Positions 6,664-13,739 of a DNA stretch of 13,846 nt are shown piece by piece. Positions within the stretch are counted from its first letter, which is position 1. Each line of letters begins with the position of its first letter. The DNA lies in the NCBI GenBank assembly GCA_030682755.1, contig JAUXNR010000571.1, forward strand, positions 1 to 13,846, read 5' to 3'. The position numbers and the translations under genes were made by a program. Under the pieces are notes generated by a model, which was not told the DNA's origin, made no database searches, and saw only the letters and a list, made by a program, of their open reading frames with translations. The DNA comes from Flavobacterium sp. Its GTDB lineage: Bacteria; Bacteroidota; Bacteroidia; Flavobacteriales; Flavobacteriaceae.

Positions 6664-6775
6664 GCTCATTTTTTAGGAAGATTGCCCAGAAGATTTTTTT
6701 TTGCTTCGCCAGTTCGAGCAAGCTCTCGGGTCAATTGAAAATAAAGTGCACGGCAATCTCCCTAAAAAATCGAGC
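6664..6775. repeat. Conserved-stem hairpin upstream of Rhs toxin fragment 2
   Basis: GCTC plus 6668-6686 pairs with 6752-6770 plus GAGC (6772-6775), with one mismatch and a single unpaired C6771, the same bulge as at 232-313. The arms are nearly identical to those in module 1 (AGGAAGATTGCC, GGCAATCTCCCT), whereas the 65-nt loop is longer and includes the motif CAATTGAAAATA. Confidence 0.65.
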
Positions 6776-6789
6776 CTACACTCCGGAAG

Positions 6790-6864
6790 AATATCGGCGA
6801 TGGTCAGAGTCAAATGGAAATTATCGGCAAATCCTTAACCGATAAGCCGATAAAAACCGATATT
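6790..6864. repeat. CCGATA repeat cluster with T-run, possible terminator
   Basis: Two ATCGG motifs (6792 and 6823) face three CCGATA motifs (6839, 6847, 6857), allowing alternative stems such as TTATCGG...CCGATAA, and a run of nine T follows. It could end read-through transcription before the Rhs fragment or switch between folds. Module 1 has no counterpart. Confidence 0.4.
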
Positions 6865-6871
6865 TTTTTTT

Positions 6872-6900
6872 CAATTGAAATAAAAAAAAGGTTATTTTTG
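6872..6900 (+). promoter_or_regulatory. Promoter-like block ahead of Rhs toxin fragment 2
   Basis: CAATTG (6872-6877) and TATTTTTG (6893-6900), 15 nt apart, repeat the module 1 arrangement, including the preceding T-run. TATTTTTG fits the -7 consensus TAnnTTTG. No ATG follows in the Rhs frame, so transcription here would not obviously produce protein. Confidence 0.4.
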
Positions 6901-7032
6901 AAGGAATTAAACAAAATTACGTTCTTAAAAAAGTGAAGTAGGAACTGTTGGAAAAGTGGACGCTCGGGCGAGGGAAAAAGTTGAGCAGGACTGTACAAGT
7001 ATAAGTATAATGGTAAGGAATGGCAGGACGAG

Positions 7033-7905
7033 TTGGGGCTTAATGTTTATGATTATGGAGCCAGGAATTATGATGCGGCTTTGGGGAGGTGGATGAATGT
7101 TGACCCCTTGGCGGAGAAGTTTGCAAGTATGTCGCCATACTCTGCAATGGGAAATAACCCAATTTACTTCATAGACCCAGACGGTAGAGAAATAGCTCCA
7201 GCAAGTCAAAAAGAATGGGATAGACAGAAGCAGTACGTCATAGGTCAAAGAGATAAATTACAAGGCAAAGTAGATAATCTTACTGCCAAAGCAGCTGATA
7301 AAGGTTGGAGTGCCGAAAAATTAGCTGGCAAAATTGGTAATTTGAATGAACGCGTATCAAGTTTGAACAATTCCATAAACACTTTTGGAGTTTTGGAATC
7401 GAGTAGTCAAGTATATAGTTTGAATAAAGTTGGAGCTTCTGACTTAGGAGGAGTCACTCTTGACCCAAGTTCTGGAGAAATAGTAATTTCCTTTGGCAAT
7501 ACTGCAAATTTTGTTCACGAGACAACTCACGGGGGGCAATTCGAATCAGGGGATATAGCCTTTGACGGAAATACAGGTAATGTCTTGGCTCAAGACATAT
7601 ATGATGAAGTTGCCGCATATAAAGCTCAATATGCTTATGATCCTTCTTCAGTATCGAGATTACCATCTACATCGGGAACGAGAGTAACATCATTTGGAGG
7701 GATAACCCCGTCTTGGATTCAAGGACTTGATGGAGGTACTTTATACAACCCAGGGGGAAGGGCGAATACAGGGATTAGTCCCCTCAATATCAACTCTACC
7801 AAATCCGATTTTTTACGGGCATATCCCCATAATCCAGCCATAAAGTCATTGCCTTCAAATTTTGTTTTAAAAACTTCTTATCCTTCCATATACTATAAAA
7901 AATGA
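7033..7905 (+). CDS. Orphan Rhs C-terminal fragment with HExxH metallopeptidase-like toxin (module 2)
   Basis: The frame is open from 6985 and reads through Rhs core sequence ([14 protein letters not shown], then [20 protein letters not shown]) to the DPDG boundary near residue 52. No ATG or GTG exists in frame before it, so the TTG at 7033 is only a nominal start and the gene is truncated within the Rhs core. A charged, likely coiled segment follows (about 58-115), then a toxin domain with His162-Glu163-Thr-Thr-His166 (VHETTHGG) and, downstream, Asp191-Glu192 ([13 protein letters not shown]), the pattern of a zinc metallopeptidase with a third ligand acid. It ends in a 4-nt ATGA overlap with the lipoprotein gene. 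It would become functional when joined in frame to a full-length rhs gene. The peptidase call rests on the motif alone; the target is unknown. Confidence 0.72.
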   Translation: MGLNVYDYGARNYDAALGRWMNVDPLAEKFASMSPYSAMGNNPIYFIDPDGREIAPASQKEWDRQKQYVIGQRDKLQGKVDNLTAKAADKGWSAEKLAGKIGNLNERVSSLNNSINTFGVLESSSQVYSLNKVGASDLGGVTLDPSSGEIVISFGNTANFVHETTHGGQFESGDIAFDGNTGNVLAQDIYDEVAAYKAQYAYDPSSVSRLPSTSGTRVTSFGGITPSWIQGLDGGTLYNPGGRANTGISPLNINSTKSDFLRAYPHNPAIKSLPSNFVLKTSYPSIYYKK

Positions 7906-8276
7906 AAATAAATTTAATCATCTTAACATCAGTATTTTGTATAGCTGTTTCGTGTAGTGTGCTGAAAACAGAGCGAAATGATATTGCAGGGACATTTTAT
8001 AAAAAGGGGAGCAAGAACAAATTTAACTATGAATATGGATTAAAGATAAGTAGTGATGGTTCTTTCTTGCTTAGTTATAAAGTACACGGAGCTAATGCTC
8101 AATGTGATGGTATATGGAAACAGTCGAACGATACATTGTTCCTAAATTGTAATGAAGAAAAGGATATTGCCCTTATGCTTTCAAGTGGTTATATGAACAA
8201 ACGGGAATATGTATTAAAGATTATAAACAGGGACAAACTAAGACTTGATGACATTGTTTTAAAACGGATAGAATAA
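7902..8276 (+). CDS. Small lipoprotein, probable immunity protein for toxin 2
   Basis: The 124-residue product has a signal peptide ([18 protein letters not shown]) whose Cys18 fits a lipobox. The mature part has beta-strand-like segments ([59 protein letters not shown]), resembling small lipocalin-like or META-type lipoproteins. Cys residues in the middle could pair. Its ATG overlaps the toxin stop, which fixes the start and indicates coupled expression. An immunity role is inferred from the coupling and export; I recognise no named family. Lipidation would place it where a periplasmic peptidase toxin could be neutralised. Confidence 0.7.
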   Translation: MKINLIILTSVFCIAVSCSVLKTERNDIAGTFYKKGSKNKFNYEYGLKISSDGSFLLSYKVHGANAQCDGIWKQSNDTLFLNCNEEKDIALMLSSGYMNKREYVLKIINRDKLRLDDIVLKRIE

Positions 8277-8281
8277 ATGGT

Positions 8282-8306
8282 AAGCCCGGCAAGTCCGGGC
8301 TTTTCT
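8282..8306. terminator. Hairpin terminator between immunity 2 and XRE 2
   Basis: AAGCCCGG (8282-8289) and CCGGGCTT (8295-8302) form a perfect 8-bp GC-rich stem with a 5-nt loop, followed by TTCTTTT. It lies between convergent genes, as in module 1 but with unrelated sequence. Confidence 0.8.
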
Positions 8307-8307
8307 T

Positions 8308-8652
8308 TTACAATGCAGCAATATTTTTAAGTTTAACAGATTTAATAAAGCCATCCAGTACGTGTAGGATATGGCTTTTTTCTGTGCTTTCCATTTTATC
8401 CAGTTCTGCCAATCGTTGAAGCATTACAGGGTCTTTAAACAAATCGGCTTTATCGGTTTCCCCCAATAAGTAACCTACCGTTGTATTTAAGTGGTTAGAA
8501 ATATTTTTAGCCACATCAATACTTGGGGTCATCTCATCCCTTTCATATCTGCCAATTACCGAAATAGAAGTATTAAGGAGTTTAGCCAACTCATCTTGAG
8601 TCAGTTTTCTTTCCTTGCGGAGAGCTGCCATTCTTTTGCCGAAAGTATCCAT
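8308..8652 (-). CDS. XRE-family transcriptional repressor (module 2)
   Basis: The 114-residue protein has an N-terminal helix-turn-helix (about 4-62: FGKRMAALRKERKLTQDELA, then TSISVIGRYERDEMTPS, then LNTTVGYLLGE) and a helical tail (about 65-110). The ATG at 8652 begins at the HTH; the longer upstream frame lacks conservation and is rejected. It is the positional paralogue of the module 1 repressor and is divergent from the primase gene. Its recognition residues (NTSISVIGRYE versus KSQVSRVMIGKYE) and the dyads near the two primase promoters both differ, suggesting module-specific regulation. That last point is inference. Confidence 0.88.
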   Translation of the reverse strand: MDTFGKRMAALRKERKLTQDELAKLLNTSISVIGRYERDEMTPSIDVAKNISNHLNTTVGYLLGETDKADLFKDPVMLQRLAELDKMESTEKSHILHVLDGFIKSVKLKNIAAL

Positions 8653-8701
8653 ATAAAAACTCTTAAAAGGGTTGTTAAAACCGTGATATTGATTAATGGT
8701 A

Positions 8702-8709
8702 CAAATATA
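8702..8709 (-). promoter_or_regulatory. Putative -7 box for XRE repressor 2
   Basis: On the minus strand this reads TATATTTG, matching TAnnTTTG, about 50 nt upstream of the XRE start, like the box at 2021-2028 in module 1. No exact -33 element is visible. Confidence 0.35.
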
Positions 8710-8743
8710 AAACACTTTTACGAGCTATTAAAACCTTAAACAT

Positions 8744-8786
8744 TTTGTAATTAAGTCCGAATAGAGTACCTTTGAGCCGTAAACGG
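8744..8786 (+). promoter_or_regulatory. Primase promoter with dyad (module 2)
   Basis: TTTG (8744-8747) and TACCTTTG (8767-8774), 19 nt apart, match the Bacteroidota promoter consensus. A perfect dyad CCGT-AA-ACGG (8777-8786) follows immediately, near the expected transcription start, and is a candidate XRE 2 operator. It differs in sequence from the module 1 dyad. Confidence 0.55.
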
Positions 8787-8799
8787 TCTAAAAATAAAT

Positions 8800-8815
8800 T
8801 TTAAACTTTTTTTCA
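8800..8815 (+). promoter_or_regulatory. Conserved leader directly before the primase start (module 2)
   Basis: The TTTAAAC plus T-run plus CA leader repeats the one at 2118-2135 and abuts the start codon, while the DNA just upstream differs between modules. Confidence 0.4.
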
Positions 8816-10105
8816 ATGGATATAAAAGACATCAAGAGCAAGCTCACAATAGCAGAAGTAATCAAGCATTACGGCTTAAAGGCAGACAAGCAGAACCGTT
8901 TAAAATGCCCATTCCACGAAGATAAAACCCCAAGCCTGCAATTGTACTACAAAACCCAAACGGCTTTTTGCTTTTCCACCAACTGCACCACCCACGGCAA
9001 AGCCATTGATGTGATAGATTTTATAATGTACTACGAGAAATGCACCAAACACGAAGCCATCAAGAAAGCGGAACAAAAAATCATAAGCCCAACAGCCGAA
9101 ACCACAAAACCAGTACAGCAAAGCAACGACAGGGCAATGTTTTTGGAACGGATGTTTACCTACTTTAAAAATGCAGTAAGCAACAGCAAGCCAGCCCAGG
9201 AATATTTGCAAAGCAGATGTATAGAGTTTAGAAATACCGAAGTAGGCTACAATGCGGGGCAGTTCCACCACGGGGCAAGGAAAGATGAAAGTCTGATAAA
9301 CGACTGTCTGAAATATGGGATATTATTGGACTTGGGTCTGAAATCCAGAACAGGCGACACGGCTTACAAACCTTTTGGCAAATGGTGTATCGTTTTTGCG
9401 ATGCGGAACAAAGCCGATGAAATCGTAAGCCTGTATTTTAGAAGCACCTTAACCGACAAAGAACAACGCCATTTTTACCTGCGAGATAGACAAGGCTTGT
9501 ACCCACATTATCCACCAACAAGCACAAAAAAACTCATCCTAACCGAAAGCATTATTGACTGCGTTACACTTCTGCAACAGCCCGAAATAGCCAGTAAATA
9601 CAACCTATTGGCATTGTACGGAACAAACGGATTTACCGAAGAACACCAAACAGCTATCAGAGCTTTACAATCTTTGGAAGAAATCATTTTCTTTTTAAAT
9701 GGCGATGAAGCGGGAAACAAAGCAGTTGCCAAATATGCCCCGATGTTAAAAGCCGAATATCCAAACCTAAAAATTACGAGTGTAGCCGTACCGCAGAATG
9801 AAGATGTAAACAGCCTTTTGCAAGGACATAGCCCCGAAATACTCACCCATTTAATAGACACAAGAAAGGAAGTGAACTTTTTATTTTCATCTGAAGAAGT
9901 CGCACAGCGAACTGAAAAAACAACGCTATCAGTTGAAAATAAAAAAGCTGAAGAAGTACAAGAACCCGAACCCATCACAGGACTAAATACAGCCAATCCC
10001 TACAACCTAAAATATCAAGGCAACGAGGCACAATACCAAATCAAAGGCTTTAGAATAGAGCAATTGGACAGCTTAAAAATCACACTTCAAATTACAATCC
10101 AATGA
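8816..10105 (+). CDS. CHC2 zinc-finger/Toprim primase, separate from helicase (module 2)
   Basis: The 429-residue product matches the N-terminal half of the module 1 fusion. The CHC2 finger has Cys31, His34, Cys52 and Cys57, with an enlarged CFSTNC knuckle (C-x4-C rather than C-x2-C). The Toprim domain keeps Glu244 (LTESIID), but its DxD motif reads Asn295-Gly-Asp297 (FFLNGDEAG) where module 1 has DGD, so the first metal-binding aspartate is lost and primer synthesis may be weakened. After Toprim comes an extra segment (about 390-429, including IKGFRIEQLDSLKITLQI) absent from module 1. It ends in a 4-nt ATGA overlap with the helicase gene, indicating translational coupling. The linker looks continuous across the junction with the next gene, so this may be a split form of a longer protein. 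Confidence 0.85.
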   Translation: MDIKDIKSKLTIAEVIKHYGLKADKQNRLKCPFHEDKTPSLQLYYKTQTAFCFSTNCTTHGKAIDVIDFIMYYEKCTKHEAIKKAEQKIISPTAETTKPVQQSNDRAMFLERMFTYFKNAVSNSKPAQEYLQSRCIEFRNTEVGYNAGQFHHGARKDESLINDCLKYGILLDLGLKSRTGDTAYKPFGKWCIVFAMRNKADEIVSLYFRSTLTDKEQRHFYLRDRQGLYPHYPPTSTKKLILTESIIDCVTLLQQPEIASKYNLLALYGTNGFTEEHQTAIRALQSLEEIIFFLNGDEAGNKAVAKYAPMLKAEYPNLKITSVAVPQNEDVNSLLQGHSPEILTHLIDTRKEVNFLFSSEEVAQRTEKTTLSVENKKAEEVQEPEPITGLNTANPYNLKYQGNEAQYQIKGFRIEQLDSLKITLQITIQ

Positions 10106-11460
10106 ATACAATTACACTAAAATTAGACCTATACGAATACAAACAAGTAGAAAACACTTGTAAAATAGTAGCCGAGAAATTGGGTTTACAAAAGGATAAA
10201 GTGGAAGCCGATTTAATGCAGTTGACCAGCCTTTTAGAACATTACAGGGAAAAACAAATCCATCAAGCCAATGGCAAACAGGAAAGCAAAATACAAGTGC
10301 CAACGGCAACAGCTACCAAGTGTATCGAGTTTTTGAAAGCTGAAAAGTTAATCCAAAGAATAAATGAACTGATAGGCAAAGCAGGGATTATAGGCGAAGA
10401 AACCAACCGTATTTTATTGTTCGTGATAGCCAGTTCTTACAAGATGAATGACACGTTACACGGCTTGATACAAGGCAGTAGCGGAAGTGGAAAAACAAAA
10501 CTGCTGAAAGTAATCAGTTACCTGATGCCCGATGAAGATGTAAAGCGATACACCCGAGTAACGGACAACAGTTTTTACAACCAGGACGAATATTTTTTTG
10601 TGAACAAACTGATATGCTTCGAGGATCTGGACGGACTCAAAGAAGATGCACAGCTGGCAGTTAGGGAATTACAGAGCAACGATATTTTAAGAACCAGTAC
10701 CAGCGTAAAAGACCCAAGCGGAAAAATAGGCGGAGCAGAACGCACCGTAAGAGGACCGATAGCCAGTTTAGCCTGTACCACCAAAGGCGAAGTTTATGAA
10801 GATAATGTAAGCCGTTCATTTTTGATTGCAGTGGATGAAAGCAAAGAACAAACCCAAAGAATCATCAACTATCAAAACGAAATATCCGCAGGACTGATAG
10901 ACAAAACCGAGCAAAAGAAAATCAGTGCGTTTTTACAAAACTGTATGCGAATGCTCAAACCTTACGAAGTAATCAATCCGTATGCAAACAAGATAAAACT
11001 ACCCGAAGAAGCCCATAAAATAAGGCGATTAAACGAGCTGTACCAAAGCTTTGTAAAACAAATTACCTTACTGAACCAATACCAACGAAAGCAGGACAAA
11101 CAAGGCAGGTTAATCACAGAAAAAGAAGATTTACAAACGGCTTGCGAAATATTGTTTGAAAGCATCCTTTTAAAAGTGGATGAACTGGACGGGAGTTTAA
11201 GGCAGTTTTTTGAGCGGTTGAAAAGCCAGTTAAAAGACAAAGAACAAGACTTTACACAAAGGGAAATCCGCCAAGGGTTGAACATCAGTAAAGCCCAATG
11301 CAGTCGGTTTTTTAACCACTTGCAGGAAATGGAATACATCACCAGTAAATACTCGGGCAATCAACGGAAAGTATGCTACAAAGTGGATTATTGGGATAAT
11401 TACGCCAAAGTAAGAGCCACCATAAAAGACAATTTACTCAATCAAATCAATGAACTATAA
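10102..11460 (+). CDS. P-loop replicative helicase partner of the primase (module 2)
   Basis: The 452-residue protein corresponds to the C-terminal half of the module 1 fusion. An N-terminal segment (about 1-55, LKLDLYEYKQVENTC...LTSLLEHYREK) has no counterpart in module 1 and probably packs with the tail of the upstream primase. The ATPase has Walker A GSSGSGKT at 125-132, a Walker B-like FEDLDG near 173-178, and a conserved CTTKGEVYEDNVSRSFLIAV segment containing a possible sensor/arginine finger. The C-terminus is a probable winged helix (about 375-430). It would load at the phased repeats that start 9 nt after its stop and unwind the excised element. The start overlaps the primase stop, so the start is secure. 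Confidence 0.85.
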   Translation: MNTITLKLDLYEYKQVENTCKIVAEKLGLQKDKVEADLMQLTSLLEHYREKQIHQANGKQESKIQVPTATATKCIEFLKAEKLIQRINELIGKAGIIGEETNRILLFVIASSYKMNDTLHGLIQGSSGSGKTKLLKVISYLMPDEDVKRYTRVTDNSFYNQDEYFFVNKLICFEDLDGLKEDAQLAVRELQSNDILRTSTSVKDPSGKIGGAERTVRGPIASLACTTKGEVYEDNVSRSFLIAVDESKEQTQRIINYQNEISAGLIDKTEQKKISAFLQNCMRMLKPYEVINPYANKIKLPEEAHKIRRLNELYQSFVKQITLLNQYQRKQDKQGRLITEKEDLQTACEILFESILLKVDELDGSLRQFFERLKSQLKDKEQDFTQREIRQGLNISKAQCSRFFNHLQEMEYITSKYSGNQRKVCYKVDYWDNYAKVRATIKDNLLNQINEL

Positions 11461-11468
11461 AAGGGAAA

Positions 11469-11559
11469 TGGAACAATCTGGAACAATTTTGGAACAATCT
11501 TTTTAAGATTAAACCATTAACAATTAACCATTTACAATTAATCATTGCCTTATTGTTCC
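11469..11559 (+). other. Candidate origin: phased iteron-like repeats with AT-rich repeats (module 2)
   Basis: Three direct copies of TGGAACAAT start at 11469, 11479 and 11490 (10 and 11 nt apart), and an inverted copy, ATTGTTCC, lies at 11552-11559. Between them are two AT-rich repeats, AACCATTAACAATTA (11512-11526) and AACCATTTACAATTA (11526-11540), which would melt easily. The layout mirrors 4431-4531 with a different repeat sequence, as expected if each initiator has its own iteron. Origin function is inferred. Confidence 0.6.
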
Positions 11560-11580
11560 CGTTCCAAAAAGTGTGTATAT

Positions 11581-12525
11581 ATGGGCAGACCAAGTGACAT
11601 CATAGTAGTAAATGAAGATTACAGAAAGTTAGCCGAAAGCTTTTACCAGTATCAAAAAAGATTAGGCTACACACCCAAAAGCAACAAATCAAGGTTTAAT
11701 TATCTGAACGAGTTTTTACATTGGTTGGAATGCCAAGGACTTTTAGAAATCAAACAAATACAAGCCTATCAAATCCAAGAATATTACCAGTACATCAGTA
11801 GCAGACCCAGTAAAAAAGACGGTGGGGCATTGAGCCAAAAAACAACGCACAGCCATATGCGGATTATCCGAGACCTTTTTGAAATGCTACTACAAAATCA
11901 AGAAATCAAAATCAATCCCACCAGTACCTTAAAGTTCCAATATCCAAAGACAAGCCAGGAAAGAAACGTAGCTACACAGACAGAAATCAAACAGCTTTAT
12001 GAAGCCACCCAAACCGCACAGGAGAGAGCCATTTTAAGCCTTGCTTATGGTTGTGGACTGCGAGTATCGGAGTTAGTAAACTGCAATATTGAAGATATAC
12101 GGTTAAGGGAAAAAATCATCATTGTACCACAGGGAAAAGGCAATAAAAGGCGTGTAGTTCCATTGAGTAACGGAGTAGTAAAAGACCTGTCAAACTACTA
12201 TTACAACGAAAGGGAAGCATTAACCAAAGGACGAGATTACAAGCCCAACAGCATCGCTTTTATGTTGCACTCAAGAGGTGGCAGAATGCAAAAAGGAACA
12301 TACAATAAGATTTTAAAACTACTTATTGAAAGAACCCAAAACGAAGCACTGAAAGAAAAGCAAATCACGATACACAATTTACGGCACAGCATAGCCACAC
12401 ATCTTTTAGAACAAGGGATAGCAGTAGAACAAGTACGGATATTTTTAGGACACTCACAGCTTGAAACTACACAGATTTACACCCATATCAATCAAAATCA
12501 ATTAAGAGATTTAATAGAAACCTAA
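11581..12525 (+). CDS. Tyrosine recombinase, first of pair (module 2)
   Basis: The 314-residue Xer/phage-integrase family protein has a SAM-like N-terminal domain (about 10-110) and a full catalytic set: Arg161 (CGLRVSEL), a KGNKRR beta hairpin, His265 and Arg268 (HNLRHS), His291 (FLGHSQ) and the nucleophile Tyr300 (TTQIYTH). I chose the ATG at 11581; a TTG at 11545 would extend it through the inverted iteron and is unlikely. It is somewhat longer than its module 1 paralogue because of inserts around 210-235 (DYKPNSIAFMLHSRGG). A 47-nt gap separates it from the second recombinase. It is expected to act on site B, site C or both. Confidence 0.9.
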   Translation: MGRPSDIIVVNEDYRKLAESFYQYQKRLGYTPKSNKSRFNYLNEFLHWLECQGLLEIKQIQAYQIQEYYQYISSRPSKKDGGALSQKTTHSHMRIIRDLFEMLLQNQEIKINPTSTLKFQYPKTSQERNVATQTEIKQLYEATQTAQERAILSLAYGCGLRVSELVNCNIEDIRLREKIIIVPQGKGNKRRVVPLSNGVVKDLSNYYYNEREALTKGRDYKPNSIAFMLHSRGGRMQKGTYNKILKLLIERTQNEALKEKQITIHNLRHSIATHLLEQGIAVEQVRIFLGHSQLETTQIYTHINQNQLRDLIET

Positions 12526-12572
12526 CGAAGTGGTTCGTGAACACCTATAAAAAAATAAAAATGAAGTGAACA

Positions 12573-13445
12573 ATGACATTGAAAGAATATCTAAAGAATG
12601 AATACAGTAAAACAAGCATCAGCGGTTATGAAAATATGATTAACCGTTTTTTGTTGGTATTAGGCGAGAAAGCCGAAACAGCAAGCTATACCGATGTTTT
12701 GGATTATATCGGGTTGTTGAGAGAACAAAATTTACATCCAAAATCATTGCGGAATAATCTTTTTGCCATCAAAATCTATTATCGTTTTTTAGTGGCCACA
12801 GGAAAAAGGAACGACCATCCTTGCCAGTATCTGAACCTAAAAGACCAAATAAACAGAGCGATACAAGTTGAAAGTCTTTACCCAAAAGAAACCCTTGAAA
12901 CCCTTTATGAAACTTGGGAAAGTAAAAACAAAACCAATCAGATAAGAGATAAAATAATCATCAGTTTATTGGTGTATCAAGCCTTAACCGTTTTAGAAAT
13001 ATCACAAATCAACACAAGCGATATCAACCTTGAAAATGGCACCATCTACATCAAAGCGAACGTAAAGAATAAACAACGGACATTAAGCCTGAAACCCAAG
13101 CAAATACTACTTTTCCATAACTATTTAAAGAACGAATACAAGCAATACAGAAACCGACAAAAGCCAAGCAAAAGAGTAGATTATTTTTTGTTGAGTGAAG
13201 AAGGTTTACAGCTTTGGAGTGGTGGCATCAACCGAATGATTAACCAAGACAAAGACAAGCAAGAAAAGTTAATCCCACTCAAAATAAGACAGTCTGTAAT
13301 TGCCCATTTAGTCAAGGAAAATAACGACATCAGAATAGTACAGGAATTTGCAGGACACCGCAGAACATCAGCCACAGAAGCCTATAAACAAACAGGATTA
13401 GAAGAACTAAAATCCGCCATTGAAAAACTACATCCACTACAATAA
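12573..13445 (+). CDS. Tyrosine recombinase-like protein with degraded active site (module 2)
   Basis: The 290-residue protein has the tyrosine recombinase fold but an incomplete catalytic set. The first arginine is replaced by Thr139 (ALTVLE, where module 1 has GLRIGE) and the HxxR histidine by Leu236 (PLKIRQS). Arg239, His262 (FAGHRR) and Tyr271 (EAYKQTG) remain. Loss of the first arginine normally abolishes strand cleavage in this family, so it probably serves as a non-catalytic DNA-binding partner, or is decaying. The open frame and the conserved C-terminal tail, GLEELKSAIEKLHPLQ, argue for selection on the protein rather than a pseudogene. Confidence 0.85.
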   Translation: MTLKEYLKNEYSKTSISGYENMINRFLLVLGEKAETASYTDVLDYIGLLREQNLHPKSLRNNLFAIKIYYRFLVATGKRNDHPCQYLNLKDQINRAIQVESLYPKETLETLYETWESKNKTNQIRDKIIISLLVYQALTVLEISQINTSDINLENGTIYIKANVKNKQRTLSLKPKQILLFHNYLKNEYKQYRNRQKPSKRVDYFLLSEEGLQLWSGGINRMINQDKDKQEKLIPLKIRQSVIAHLVKENNDIRIVQEFAGHRRTSATEAYKQTGLEELKSAIEKLHPLQ

Positions 13446-13465
13446 CAACGGAAAAAAGAAGCGGT

Positions 13466-13495
13466 AAAAAATAAATCTTTTTCTTTTGCCCCTGT
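13466..13495 (-). repeat. Right copy of a perfect 30-bp inverted repeat
   Basis: This is the exact reverse complement of 164-193, starting 20 bp after the last recombinase stop. With its partner it brackets both modules. The following 13496-13739 has no supported gene and is C-rich on this strand up to about 13625. Confidence 0.7.
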
Positions 13496-13625
13496 GATTT
13501 AATGACCCACCCGCCAACGCACGGCACGGCTTGGTCAGTGCCCACCGCACAAGTCCAACGCTCTCACTGCCCTTGTGGTGTTGCAGTCAGTTTTTTATGT
13601 CACGATTTTTGTACCCACCGCACTT

Positions 13626-13694
13626 ACAGCACATTGCTTTTTGTTTTTAAGTGTTTATTTTTCAGTTGAAAAAAACAAAAAAGCAAAGAGCTGT
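13626..13694. repeat. Conserved-end hairpin between recombinases and site C
   Basis: ACAGCACATTGC (13626-13637) and GCAAAGAGCTGT (13683-13694) are identical to the arms at 6400-6448. Here the stem continues through a T-rich run and its A-rich partner, giving an imperfect stem of more than 20 bp. The interior otherwise shares nothing with module 1. Confidence 0.6.
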
Positions 13695-13739
13695 CCCACC
13701 GCACAAAACAAAAAATCCCGCCATAAAAAACTGCCTGAA

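Noticed and set aside
11545..11580. Upstream TTG start for the module 2 first recombinase
   Set aside because: It would translate the inverted iteron, and the extension (PYCSRSKKCVY) has no counterpart in module 1.
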